The position numbers and the translations under genes were made by a program. The notes under the pieces were generated by a model. The model worked only from the letters and a program-made list of their open reading frames with translations, was not told the DNA's origin and searched no databases. From Platanthera guangdongensis (Eukaryota > Streptophyta > Magnoliopsida > Asparagales > Orchidaceae): a stretch of DNA of 64,000 bases. The stretch is taken from the NCBI GenBank assembly GCA_039583875.1, contig CM077166.1:77106564-77170563 (forward strand), given 5' to 3'. Positions 34,979 to 45,352 of this stretch are shown here, piece after piece. How positions within the stretch are numbered: position 1 is the first letter of the stretch; every line of letters starts with the position of its first letter.

Positions 34979-37900
34979 AACCAAAATTTGTACCTGAGCG
35001 GAACAACTCCGGATACTCGTCAAGCATAGTCTGCTCTCGCTCCCAAGAGAGCTACTCACGACCGCAATTGTCCCACCGGACCTTGACCATCCTGATCTCT
35101 TTATTGCGTAGCCGCTTGACCTCCGAGTCCTCGATCCGCACGGGCTTGACCTTTGTCGTTAGCCCACTATCCACCGGCACTTGATCAACCGCGATCACTT
35201 GCGTAGGCTCTTGCACCGCTTTCCGAAGCACCGAAATATGGAATACATCATGTAAACCACTTAGCTCCACTGAAAGCTTCAACCTATAGGCCTCTTCACC
35301 AACTCGCTCCAGAACCTCAAATGGTCCAAGGTATCTTGGGCTTAGCTTTTTCAATCGCCGCACCCGCGAGACACCCTTGAACGGCTTGATTTTTAAGTAT
35401 ACATAATCGCCCACAGCGAACTCCACGTTCCTGTGCTTGGCATTATAGTACTTTGCTTGCCGGTCCTGAGCGATAAGCAACCTCTCCCGAATGGTTCGCA
35501 CCAAAGAAGTAGCATCATCCACTTCCGATCGCTTATACAACTTTGACTCACCCGTTTCTAACCAAGACAACAACGTGCGACATCTTCTACCATATATGGC
35601 CTCAAAAGGCGCCATCTGAATACTTGCTTGGTAGCTATTGTTGTATGCGAACTCCACCAAATAAAGGTGGTCTTCCCATTGCTTTCCAAAATCCAAGACA
35701 CACATGCGAATCATGTCTTCCATGGTTCTATTGACCCTCTCGGTCTGCCAATCCGTTTGTGGATGGAAGGCTGTGCTGAACTTCAGCTTTGTTCCCAACA
35801 TTTGCTGCACCAGCCTCCAATCATTGGACGTGAACCGCCCATCTCGGTCACTCACGATGCTGTGGGGCACACCATGAAGCCGTACTATGTTATCCACATA
35901 AAGCTTTGCCAGCTTCTCCACCGGATCATCCTTCCTATGCGGAATAAAATGCGACACCTTCGTTAATCGATCAACAACCACCCAAATGGCGTCGTTTCCC
36001 TTTTTCGACCTTGGCAAACCGTGCACAAAGTCCATAGAGATGTCGTCGAATTTCCACTCCGGAATAGGCAAGGACTTAAGAAATCCTCCCGGCTTTTGGC
36101 ACTCCGCCTTTACCAAGGCGCAGGTTTGGCACTTCGCTACGTATAGTGCCACATCCTTTTTCAAACCCGGCCACCAAAACAGTTTCTTCACATCACGGTA
36201 CATCTTCGTGCTCCCCGGGTGAATCGAGTACTTGGTATGGTGTGCCTCGTACAACAACTCCACCCGTAAATTGCCCACACTTGGGACGCACAGTCGACCG
36301 TCTTTCCAAAGCAATCCGTCCTCCACGACGAATTGGGAATTTGACCCATCCAGAGCCTCTATCATGAATTGCTTCATATGAGCATCCATATCCAAAGCCT
36401 GCCGAATACGATCAGCCAGGTCATATTGGACTTCAGTCCAATTCAGAACTGCTTCAGCACTTGATTGCCTGTCCACATAGACAATCTCCAACGCCTCCAA
36501 CTCTCGCACCAACCGCTCATCGTGCACAGATAGCCAATTGGCTTGAGCTGGGGCTCGACGACTCAACGCGTCCGCGACCGCATTCCCTTTGCCAGGCACG
36601 TAGTGGATCTTGAACGTATAGTCCCCCAGGAACTCCATCCATCTACGCTGCCGCATATTCAGATCTTTCTGATCAATCAGATATTTCAGGCTCTTATGAT
36701 CGGTGTAGATATCAATCTTCACACCGTACAAATAGTGCCCCCACAGCTTCAAGGCAAAAATCACGGCTGCTAACTCCAAGTCATGGACCGGATAATTCCT
36801 CTCGTGCACTTTTAGCTGTCTCGAGCCATAAGCTATCACGCTTCCGTGCTGCAGTAGCACGTAACCCAAACAGCTGCCTGAAGCATCGCTATATATCTCA
36901 CAGCCTTCGGTCCCAACCGGCAAACTCAGCACAGGCGCCGTGGTCAACCGACACTTCAACTCCTCAAAAGATCGCGCGCACTCCGTCGTCCAAACGAACT
37001 TATGCTCCTTCCTCGTCAAAGTAGTGAGAGGTAACGCTATCCGCGAGAAGTTCTCTACGAAGCGCCTATAATAGCCGGCAAGCCCCAGAAAACTCCGGAC
37101 TTCCGCTACAGTAGCAAGCTCAGGCCACTCCCGTATCGCAACAATCTTCGCCGGATCCACAGCAATACCCTCCCCACTCACTATATGACCGAGGAACGCC
37201 ACTGAGGACAGCCAAAACTCGCACTTCGAGATCTTGGCATACAACTGGTTTCTCCTTAGCGTTTCCAACACCAAATGAAGATGCTTGAAGTGATCTTCCT
37301 CACTTTGCGAGTACACCAAAATATCGTCGATAAAGACGATCACAAAATGGTCCAAGTACTCCCTAAACATCCTGTTCATCAAATCAATGAACACCGACGG
37401 CACATTAGTCAGCCCAAACGGCATGACCGTAAACTCATAATGCCCGTATCTCGTACTAAACGCTGTCTTCGGGATATCACTCTCCCTTATCCGCAGCTGA
37501 TAGTACCCAGCCTTGAGATCTAACTTCGAGTACACCGTCAACCCGACTAACTGATCAAAGAGATCATCAATCCGAGGGATCAGGTACTTGTTCTTCTCAG
37601 TCAGCTTGTTGAGCTCCCGGTAATCAATCCATAGCATCAAGCTTCCGTCCTTCTTCTTAACAAAGAGGACCGGTGTGCTCCAAGGCGAAGAACTCGGGCG
37701 CACATACCCTTGCTCCAACAACTCTTGCAGTTGAACTTTCAGCTACGCCATTTCCTTAGGCGCTAGCCGATACGAAGATCGTGACACAGGCTTTGCACCT
37801 GGCACTAGCTCGATCGTAAAATCTAACTCCTGCTGAGGCGGGGCTCCAGGAAGATCTGCGGGGAACACATCAGGGTATTCCGATACCACTAAAATACAAT

Positions 37901-38362
37901 CCAACGCGGGCTTCGGCTTTGCAACCTCCACTTGTGTAAAGAACAGTTCTGCTCCAGCACGAACCGCCTTCACCACCTGAAGAGCAGACATCAACGTCTT
38001 GCTCGACCCCTTTAAGCCCGTAAAAGTCGTCTCATGACTCGCTCCCAGCTTAACTTCCTTGCTACTGCAATCTATATGGGCCTGCTGTTCCGAGAGCCAG
38101 TCCATGCCAAATATGACGTCGAACTCCACTAACGGAAGTAAAGACGCCCGCAGGTCGAACTCCTGCTCCCCAATACGAGTCTTAACATCACAGATCCTAT
38201 CCACTCGCATCGAACACCCGTTGGGCAACAACACATCCAACTTATCCTTCGCCATCGAAGAAGGGACTCCGATGCGTGATATAAATCCTTCGGACAAGAA
38301 GGAGTGTGAAGCTCCCGTATCGAAGAGTGCTCATGCCGGATTTTCACAAATTAATACAAATC
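34979..38362 (-). pseudogene. pol: H pol (protease, RT, RNase H, integrase, chromodomain-like end) with three stops
   Basis: Read from the acceptor of the intron-like insert. Protease has LFDTGASHSF near 38310. The RT motif is FIDD near 37335. RNase H follows ([13 protein letters not shown]). Integrase has the HHCC zinc motif and D, D, E with SDRDGRF near 35850; TDGQTE reads TDWQTE. The C-terminus [17 protein letters not shown] and the block after it match the chromodomain-like ends of D and F. Interruptions are only a TGA near 38330 before protease, a TAG at 37740-37742 before RT, and a TAG at 35052-35054 in the chromodomain. There are no frameshifts, so decay is recent. Confidence 0.92.
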
Positions 38363-38438
38363 CTAAACAAGCAGTGGTAAGGTAACATGTGCATAACAAG
38401 TATTTAAAGAACTTGACTTGCTATAAATTAAATCGTAC
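38363..38438 (-). other. Intron-like insert between H gag and protease (76 nt)
   Basis: On the minus strand it starts GTACGA after ACAG and ends TTGTTTAG before GATTTG. Removal joins VVT, a split Gly codon, and FVLICENPA toward ALFDTG, in frame, phase 1. Retention gives VVTGTI and a TAA at once. AT-rich, near the usual minimum length of plant introns. Confidence 0.82.
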
Positions 38439-39480
38439 CTGTCACCACATCAGCTTGTTTAATGGCCTCCTGTTGGCCAAGATTGTAGACCCTTGGTTGG
38501 GCCGGAGCATAATGGGATGCGGTCGACTCCACCGCCTTTCCCTTCTCTTCATAAGTAGCTCCCGGCCTTCTCTCGGACTTAGGACGTCTGCTCCAACAAT
38601 CACGGGCAAAGTGCCCCATCTTTCCACATGTAAAACACGCGCCCGGGGTCCGACTCGTAGTCGCCCCAGAAGCACTAGAAGGAGCTGGACCCGAAGTCCT
38701 ATGCTTCTTGAAAGACCTCCGATAGCCGGACTTTGAAGTAGTCGGCACTTTGAATTCAGATTTTCTATCACCCAAGCCTTTCTTCACTTGCACACTCTTC
38801 ATGTCCTTCTCCAAGGACCGGGCAGTATTGACCAAGGTTAAGAAACCCTGCGTCATCGGCCCCGAGAGTAGTAACCTCAACTCATCTCTCAACCCTTCGT
38901 AGAAGCGATTAGTCTTGCGCTCCTCATCCATGATGGTGGAGCTAGCATAACGACTCAAACGAGTGAACTCGTGGAGATATTCATCCACGCTCCTCTCACC
39001 CTGTACCAACTTCAGGAACTCATTCTCCATCGAAATCCTCTGAGTAGAGGGCAGGTATCTTGCCAAGAACAATCCCGAGAACTCTTCCATCGGAACGTCT
39101 ACAAGTTGTCTACCTCTCAAATGATGCAGCTCCAATCCTTCCCACCACATTCTCGCTTCACCGTCCAAAAGGAACGTAGCGATGGTGGTCATTTGCCACT
39201 CCTCCGTCTCCGTTGCTGTCATGACTCTCTTCACCCTGGAGAGCCAGTCTTCAGCCTGAGATGGGGTTCCCAACCCCGAGAATAACGGAGGGTTAAAGCT
39301 CATTACATGCTTTAGCTGCCTCTCAGTTGCCCTCCTTGGCACCACCGGTTCTACAACCACTTGCTCCACTCTCCTCGGCTCAGCCTCTTGCAGAGGTTCT
39401 TGCTCCATCACAGGAGCGGGCTGCTGCGTTTGCCTTCCAGGCTGCGCATTAATCACGGCCAACACCGCTTCAGCCACCAA
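38439..39480 (-). CDS. gag: H gag
   Basis: About 347 codons up to VVTG. A retrotransposon gag core at residues 85-190 has the ARMWWEGLEL segment and EFSGLFLARYLP. A basic linker precedes one zinc knuckle, CFTCGKMGHFARDC, near residues 283-296. The tail runs to VVTG where the insert begins. The N-terminal end is uncertain: the frame has no clean ATG, and related sequence in another frame upstream (about 39500-39570) suggests a small frameshift near the start. It forms the particle and binds element RNA. Confidence 0.87.
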
Positions 39481-39791
39481 TCGAATATTCTCGGCCGACA
39501 GAGGTGTTGCAGAGCAACATCCGGTGCACTACTAGCCTCAGAAACTCGGCGTTCTGACGGCCCAACACCACTTCTGGTCACCTATAGGGGTAGAAAACAC
39601 CGTTAAGCGACCAAATAAATTGCAAACAACAATTATAGGAACACGCAGGTTCCTCAAACACGAGTATTTTCATTCCTAAGTGGATATTCATGGGTTCTTT
39701 TACCATTATAACGATGACACACACAATGTGCTCACCACCCCTTAAAAAGAATTCACCCACGAATTCACTTTAAGCCCGACCAAAACCAGTA

Positions 39792-39802
39792 GTCTGATAC
39801 CA
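39792..39802 (-). other. Primer binding site of H
   Basis: TGGTATCAGAC on the minus strand, 3 bases inside the 5' LTR. Confidence 0.88.
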
Positions 39803-39805
39803 AAT

Positions 39806-42084
39806 TGTAACACCCCCTATCCGTCGCATAGCATATAGCAGTAGGTCCGGCCGGGGCCCGACGCCATATACCACAGACAGACCGAGTGGTTACTTATGGA
39901 AACCATCCAACCAATCTCAACGTCCTACACAGAGCATTCTAGCGGAAGCAGTTTATAAAAGTTGTACACAAGAACCCAGCATCGAAGAACAAATGTCCAC
40001 TAATACAAAACATGAATGTTATACAAATACAAAATGTTTCACTTGAATATTACATGTTTTACAAACCATGGCACGCAGGCCGGTCATACTTGAATAAAAC
40101 AGTAAACACTTTCATTTGGGCCTTCGAGGGCCGGCTTCGCAAAAAGGGCTTTAGCCCGCTATTGACCGCTTGGTCCAGCTGCACCTGCAAGCAACAAACC
40201 ACCGCACGGTGGCGAAAACAAGACAACGGTCAGCAATGCTGACCAAATTATAACGATCCCGCCCCCAACTCGGGGCGGCGATGCTCCTTCCCTGCATTTC
40301 ATTAGCATAATCGAGTAATTTATAACGATAGCCATTTCATCACAGACGTTGGCTCGCTCGGCCACACGCCCCGTGCACTCAGGGCACATTCTCGGTGAAC
40401 CGGTCGATGTCACGTCAATTAAAGCCATTAACATTCCGGACTCACCACCGCCACTTGGACGGCCAAACATATGAGCAATTTGTCTTCCTGGCCTGGGTCA
40501 CGATAATTTAAGCCATTGACCACCGAAGACCCTACTCTATGCCAACGGTAAGTGTCACGTGCCTTTAGGTCTCTTTAACCAAACGACATAGAACAGGTAC
40601 GGTTCCATCTAACCCGTGCTCACATCGCAACGGCAATTTAATCCATTTGCGCGGGTCAAACTTCCACCGAGTCCCATTTCCATCACAAGTCACATAACCC
40701 CATTATGTTCAAGTTGGCTCTCAAGCCACCAAGTTGGCAAGATCTCGTATCCGCCCAGTTTTCCGGGTGCACCTTTGGGTTAGTCCCCAAGGCTCCCTGC
40801 TGCAATCTACCGCGTAGAAAACCCGAAAAACAACCAATAGCACGGAGTCTTCTCCGGCATTATGCAATGCAACATCACCGATCCAGACCAACATGTCCGG
40901 GTAGGCTTCACACATCATGCCTATGTCCGTTCTCGCTTACGGACTCTAAACAACGGGGACTTCACATATCTATCCGAAGGAACGCCTCCAACTCTCCGCA
41001 AACTCGCGAGAGCGGGCTTCCTATGCTAAGAAAGAGAGCTATTCATGCTCAAGATGAGGATCGTTACCCTTGCGTTCCTCTTTGGCGCCATTGAAAAGTA
41101 ATCAGATGGAAATCACCGCACTAGCGTTGCCTCCGTGGATCCGGAGTCGGCTTGCGATTCGGAGCTCTGAAGCTCCTCTAATGGCGGATCTAGCTCCTTC
41201 TTCCTCCCTTGGCTCTCCTCTCTCTCCAAGGATTTAGAAAGATGATAAGGTATGAAAAGTGAGGGTTTTCCAAGTCCACTCACGGGTACATCCTCTCAGG
41301 AACAACCCCCAGCCGTTGGATCTTCAGTTAAAGAAATGAATGGCTTCAATTCGGGGCTGAAATGCCCAATCTAGACCGAACACGGCCTGGCACACGCCCG
41401 TGTCCAGGGCCGTGTGCCGCATTCGCCGTCAAAATCGAATCACCTGGAACCTCACACGGGTATCGAACACGCCCGTATTCGAGCTGACACGCCCGTGTTC
41501 CACCTGACACGGCCGTGTGATCGGCCGTGTACCCCATAATTTTTCCCCATTTTCAACCCGAGCACTGCACGGGTTCTAGGACACGCCCGTGTGCTTACCC
41601 GTGTCACCTTGACATGCCTGGGCCCCAGGCCGTGTACACGGGACACTTCGTCGAGTGAAGATCGACGACTTGATGACACGGCCTTGGATACGCCCGTGTC
41701 TTAGGCCGTGTGCCTTGTCTCGACGATCGTCGAGCGAATCTCGACGACTCCCCGGGACGATCGTCGACACGGGTCGACACGCCCTGCGACACGCCCGTGT
41801 CGCAGGCCGTGTGCCCACTCTCGACGAATTGTCGAGTAAATCTCGATGACTTCGCGGCTAAGTGTCGACACGGGTCGACACGCCCTGCGACATGCCCGTG
41901 TCGCAGGCCGTGTGCCCACTCTCGACGAATCGTCGAGTAAATCTCAACGTCTTCACGGCTAAGTGTCGACACACGCTTGACACGCCCTGGGACACGCCCG
42001 TGTCCCAGGCCGTGTGCCTGCTGCCAGAACCCAAACTGGCCCAAAACGTCCCCCTTTTGCTCCTTTGAGTTTCGGGGCGTTACA
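39806..42084 (-). repeat. H 5' LTR (2279 bp)
   Basis: Near-identical to the 3' LTR. Bounded inside by the primer site and outside by the CCCTC target duplication. Confidence 0.94.
41380..42025. repeat. U3 palindrome array of H 5' LTR
   Basis: Same ACACGCCCGTGT/GGCCGTGTG array and 101-bp triplicate as in the 3' LTR, with scattered substitutions. Confidence 0.9.
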
Positions 42085-42163
42085 CCCTCATCCTCCAGAC
42101 GGGATAATACTCCTTTGTACATGCGGGAAGTCTTAGTGGAGATATCTCATAATCCAGCTCCAT
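42085..42163 (-). pseudogene. gag: Unit C gag, N-terminal part cut off by H
   Basis: ATG at 42163 followed by 26 codons that match the start of the B-minus gag. The frame resumes at 32609 on the far side of H after the duplicated CCCTC. Confidence 0.85.
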
Positions 42164-42224
42164 GCTTCTGACACCGGTGGCAGGATACTACTCAAGGTGT
42201 AAACCTTTTTGGTGAGTAACCTCG

Positions 42225-42235
42225 CTTTGATACCA
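42225..42235 (-). other. Mutated primer binding site after LTR3
   Basis: TGGTATCAAAG, one base changed from the TGGTATCAGAG of the sister copies. Confidence 0.8.
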
Positions 42236-42237
42236 CT

Positions 42238-43850
42238 TGAAAGTCCACCTAGTGTCAACTATCTTCACCTATGGGGGGGGGGGGGAATAGGTGACATGCA
42301 GCGTTTTTGCGGAATTTAAATTGTACCTGCACACGAAAATAAAACAACACACCACAACAGAGTACACAAGCTATTTATAGTGGTTCCCCGACTTGGGTAC
42401 ATCCACTTTCCCCCTTCGACCTATCTCCCAACACGGGACGACTCGGTCTCTTCACCAACAGGATTGAAATCCAATCCTTGCACTATCGGAAGGAACCCTT
42501 CCACACGTAGGAGTCAACACTCCCACAACACGGGTTGCACCCAACCCTTACAACTCGGAACAACCGTTCCTCTACAACAAAAGTAAAATAGAATGTACAA
42601 GAAATACAAACTACGTGTGGAGACTACGGTGTCCCTCTTCGTTGACGACGTGATCTTGAAGTCTACAAAGAGTCCACAACCTTGGTCTCTCTTAGAGAGG
42701 ATCTCCCCGGAACCAGTGGCGGCAAAATGGGCGGCGACACGGTTCACGAGTTTGGCGGCGACGACGATGTGCGGCTGCTGTACTTTGGAGATCCAAACTT
42801 CGTAGCAAAGCTAGCTAGGTCTACCAACGGTCACACTAGGATCAATCGTCTCGATCGATTCGGATGGGGAAGATTTTCCTGATCTACAAATCGAGAGACA
42901 AGAGATCTCCGGTTAGACACGTGAGACGCTGAGCTTAGCTAGGCTTCTATCGCAGGAGGATCTGGGCGAAACCACGATCAACCGGCGAACAACTTGGCGC
43001 GAGCGGCAGCGGCGGTGGCGGAGCGGAAACGGCGATCTAGGTCACGTCGCGGCTCGCGTTTTTCTTTTCTTCTTCGCTTGTTTTACTGTTCAAAAATACC
43101 CGTGTATTTATACACACGTATACTCCAAAGTGACCGTTGTGGGTCCCACCTGAAGGAACCTTAGTTCCGGTTCAACATAGTCCAGCGGCAGAATCCGGTC
43201 CAGCAGCTTCCAGATAAAACGCCAAGTAAGAATCGGCGAGAATCGCAGGTGATTCTCGACGAATCGGCGAGAATCAGTTAATGATTCTCGCCGAATCACT
43301 TGTTGATTCTCAACGAATATTACTTGGTATTCATGATCTGCTCAGCGATGGGTTCGGCGAGAATCACTAGTGATTCTCGCCGAATCTTACTTGGCACCGT
43401 TTTGAGGTAGCCGGATAGAGTCGGCGAGAATCACTAATGATTCTCGACGATTCGGCGAGAATCACTAGTGATTCTCGCCGAATCGGCGAGAATCACTTGG
43501 TGATTCTCGTCGAATTACACTTAGACGAATTTTCATCTTTCCACCCAAGAGCTGCTCCTTGACCCATCCTTGCTCCTTGTCTGCTCTTGTATAAACACGG
43601 CCCTGTACTTGAAAGTAAGTGCACTCCAATAGAGAGAGTACACGTAGGCCAACACACTGATATGCTCAACGAGGGATTACGACGTGCAGACCCGTGTATA
43701 TTGACCTACTGCACCCTGACATTGGTGTGCACTTAGCGTGGAATAACTGCAAGCACAACTTGAGAGGTTTCATCAAATACATTGTGAATTCATCTTAGCT
43801 TGACTGGTGGCTTCCTCAAATCCAGGTAATTGTGGATACAATACCCAACA
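42238..43850 (-). repeat. LTR3 (1613 bp), 5' LTR of unit C
   Basis: Same ends as LTR2 and very similar throughout, including the TATAAATA box in sense. Its outer edge abuts the leader of D with no matching target duplication. Confidence 0.9.
43228..43515. repeat. U3 palindrome array of LTR3
   Basis: The same GATTCTCGCCGA inverted array with fewer units than LTR2. The 26-bp palindrome occurs near 43353-43378 and 43451-43476. Confidence 0.9.
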
Positions 43851-44040
43851 CATGCATTCATGTCATAGGCACAAGACTCAATAGGATGAGAGGATATCAT
43901 CCTAAGTATGACATAGCATCATTATAAAATCCTAGAGCAAGTTGCAGCATAAGCAAGTGTCTTTTAAGTATGGTCTGAACTAGTCGTGTTGCCTTGTTGT
44001 AAGCTAGGATTTTGATGAGTTGTCAGTTTGCTTTTTAGAA
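43851..44040 (+). other. Truncated leader of D
   Basis: About 190 bp between LTR3 and the gag ATG. There is no primer site and no LTR end, so the break lies inside the leader. Its first bases, CATGCAT, also occur in E2 at the site equivalent to the E1 break. Confidence 0.6.
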
Positions 44041-45268
44041 ATGCCTCCAAAGCGTCCAGCGACGAGGTCGACTCCCCAATCGGAGGGTTAGTCATCAGGT
44101 GCGCAAAGTGATGCGATTATTGAGAGTTTGCGTCAGAGCAACGAGGCTCTGTCGAGGCAATTAGTTGCGATGCAATCGCAAATTCAGTCTTTGTTGTCTG
44201 CCGCTCCCACGCAACAACCTTTAGTGCAAGAGCCTGCCTTGGGCCAAGCCGTGCCCGATCCCCATACTCCTCTGGTGCCCCCTATGGCGATACCACTAGA
44301 AATGAATTTCATATCACACTTCTAGCGGTTGGGACCTCCCACCTACGACGGGAGTGCTGACTTTCTGATTATAGATGATTGGATCATCTCTATCAAGGAG
44401 ATGTTTTCGTATTCCAGAATTCTAGAAGCCCAGAAGGTGATGATTGCAGCCTATCAGTTAAAAGGCCTGGCAAAGAGTTGGTGGATTCGAGAAAGAGAAA
44501 GTCTGAATGAAGGCTGTTCTTGGGAATCTTTTAAGAAGATGCTGCTCAAGAAGTTTCTACCCTCGGTCGAGCAGGACCACCTGATGAATAACTTCCTGCA
44601 TCTGAAGCAGAGACAGCTCACTGTGAGCGAGTATGAGAATGAGTTTAGCAAGTTGAGTAGATTTGCCCCCGATTTGGTAGCTTCGGAGGAGCGTAGAGTG
44701 AAGCGTTTCCTTAGAGGACTAAGGAGCGATGTTCAGTAGTTGGCATGCGCTTATAGAGCGAAGAACTTTGCTGAGGCGGTGGAAGCCGCATTGAAGGTTG
44801 AGGCGATTGAAAATACCAAGAACCGCGGTACTGCGGCTAGGAAAGAGAAAAGGAAAGGCGTTGAGGATGGCAGCTCCAGGGCATCTGGCCCTTCTTAGAA
44901 GAGGAAAAGTAAGGAAGTGTGTAGCTTCTGTGGTCGTCCTGGCCACCCCTACGAAAGGTGTTTCAAGAGGACTGCCACCTTAAAGCAATAGCAGGTGCAC
45001 GTCATCCAAGGTGCACCAAAGGGAGAGCTAATAGGCTCATTCTGTGCAAGGAAGGGCCATGATGTGAGTAGGTGCTGGATGAAAGAAAGGATTTGCTTCT
45101 AGTGTGGGCAGAAGGGACACCAGAAGTCTTCGTGCCCCCAGACTCAGCCCCCGCTACAGCCTGCCCCACTTCGAGCTCTGCCGCCGCCACCAAACCTGGA
45201 TAAAGGAAAAGGAAAGCTGAACGTGATGGCCAGCGAGGAAGCCCAAACCTCTACGTAAGTGATATCAG
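44041..45268 (+). pseudogene. gag: D gag with seven in-frame stops
   Basis: ATG at 44041 gives MPPKRPATRST. A gag core follows with the KSWWIRERE and EYENEFSKLSRFAP segments. A knuckle CSFCGRPGHPYERC lies near 44930, a second partial knuckle with its first Cys missing near 45045, and a third with a stop inside it (CF*CGQKGHQKSSC) near 45095. Stops are at 44089, 44323, 44737, 44896, 44989, 45100 and 45256. At least five sit where Gln is expected. The frame is otherwise unbroken to VISG. Confidence 0.87.
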
Positions 45269-45352
45269 GTTAGCCTCATTTTAATTTATCCTTATTACCT
45301 ATCGTTGTTGCCTTAGTTATTGTTCGTTTAGTTATGTATGCTACTGTTTTAG
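45269..45352 (+). other. Intron-like insert between D gag and protease (84 nt)
   Basis: It starts GTTAGC after TCAG and ends GTTTTAG before GGGAG. Removal joins VIS, a split Gly codon, and EFKVRNKWARV to LFDSG in phase 1. The length is a multiple of three, so retention keeps the frame but meets a TAG as its first whole codon. T-rich. Stop readthrough over a 28-codon linker is an alternative reading for this copy alone. Confidence 0.77.

Larger units (their letters stand above)
32615..42084 (-). mobile_element. Element H: nearly intact Ty3/gypsy chromovirus-type element
   Basis: Complete LTRs of 2304 and 2279 bp, a perfect 5-bp target duplication CCCTC (32610-32614 and 42085-42089), primer site, gag, intron-like insert, pol with a C-terminal chromodomain-like segment, and polypurine tract. 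The LTRs are very similar; the main difference is a deletion of about 25 bp in the right copy near 40027. It is the youngest clear insertion in the window and splits unit C's gag. Confidence 0.95.
28871..43850 (-). mobile_element. Unit C: gag-only relative of A (LTR3 to LTR2), split by element H
   Basis: LTR3, primer site, gag, ORF3, polypurine tract and LTR2 on the minus strand, interrupted at 32610-42089 by H. Without H the internal part is under 3 kb and has no pol. A deletion has joined the middle of gag to ORF3. LTR2 is shared with B-minus, so C and B-minus form a tandem of two interiors with a common LTR. Confidence 0.82.

Noticed and set aside
20171..43855. A 5-bp target duplication around the whole LTR1-LTR3 complex
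   Set aside because: The left flank AACAT and the right flank CATGC do not match.
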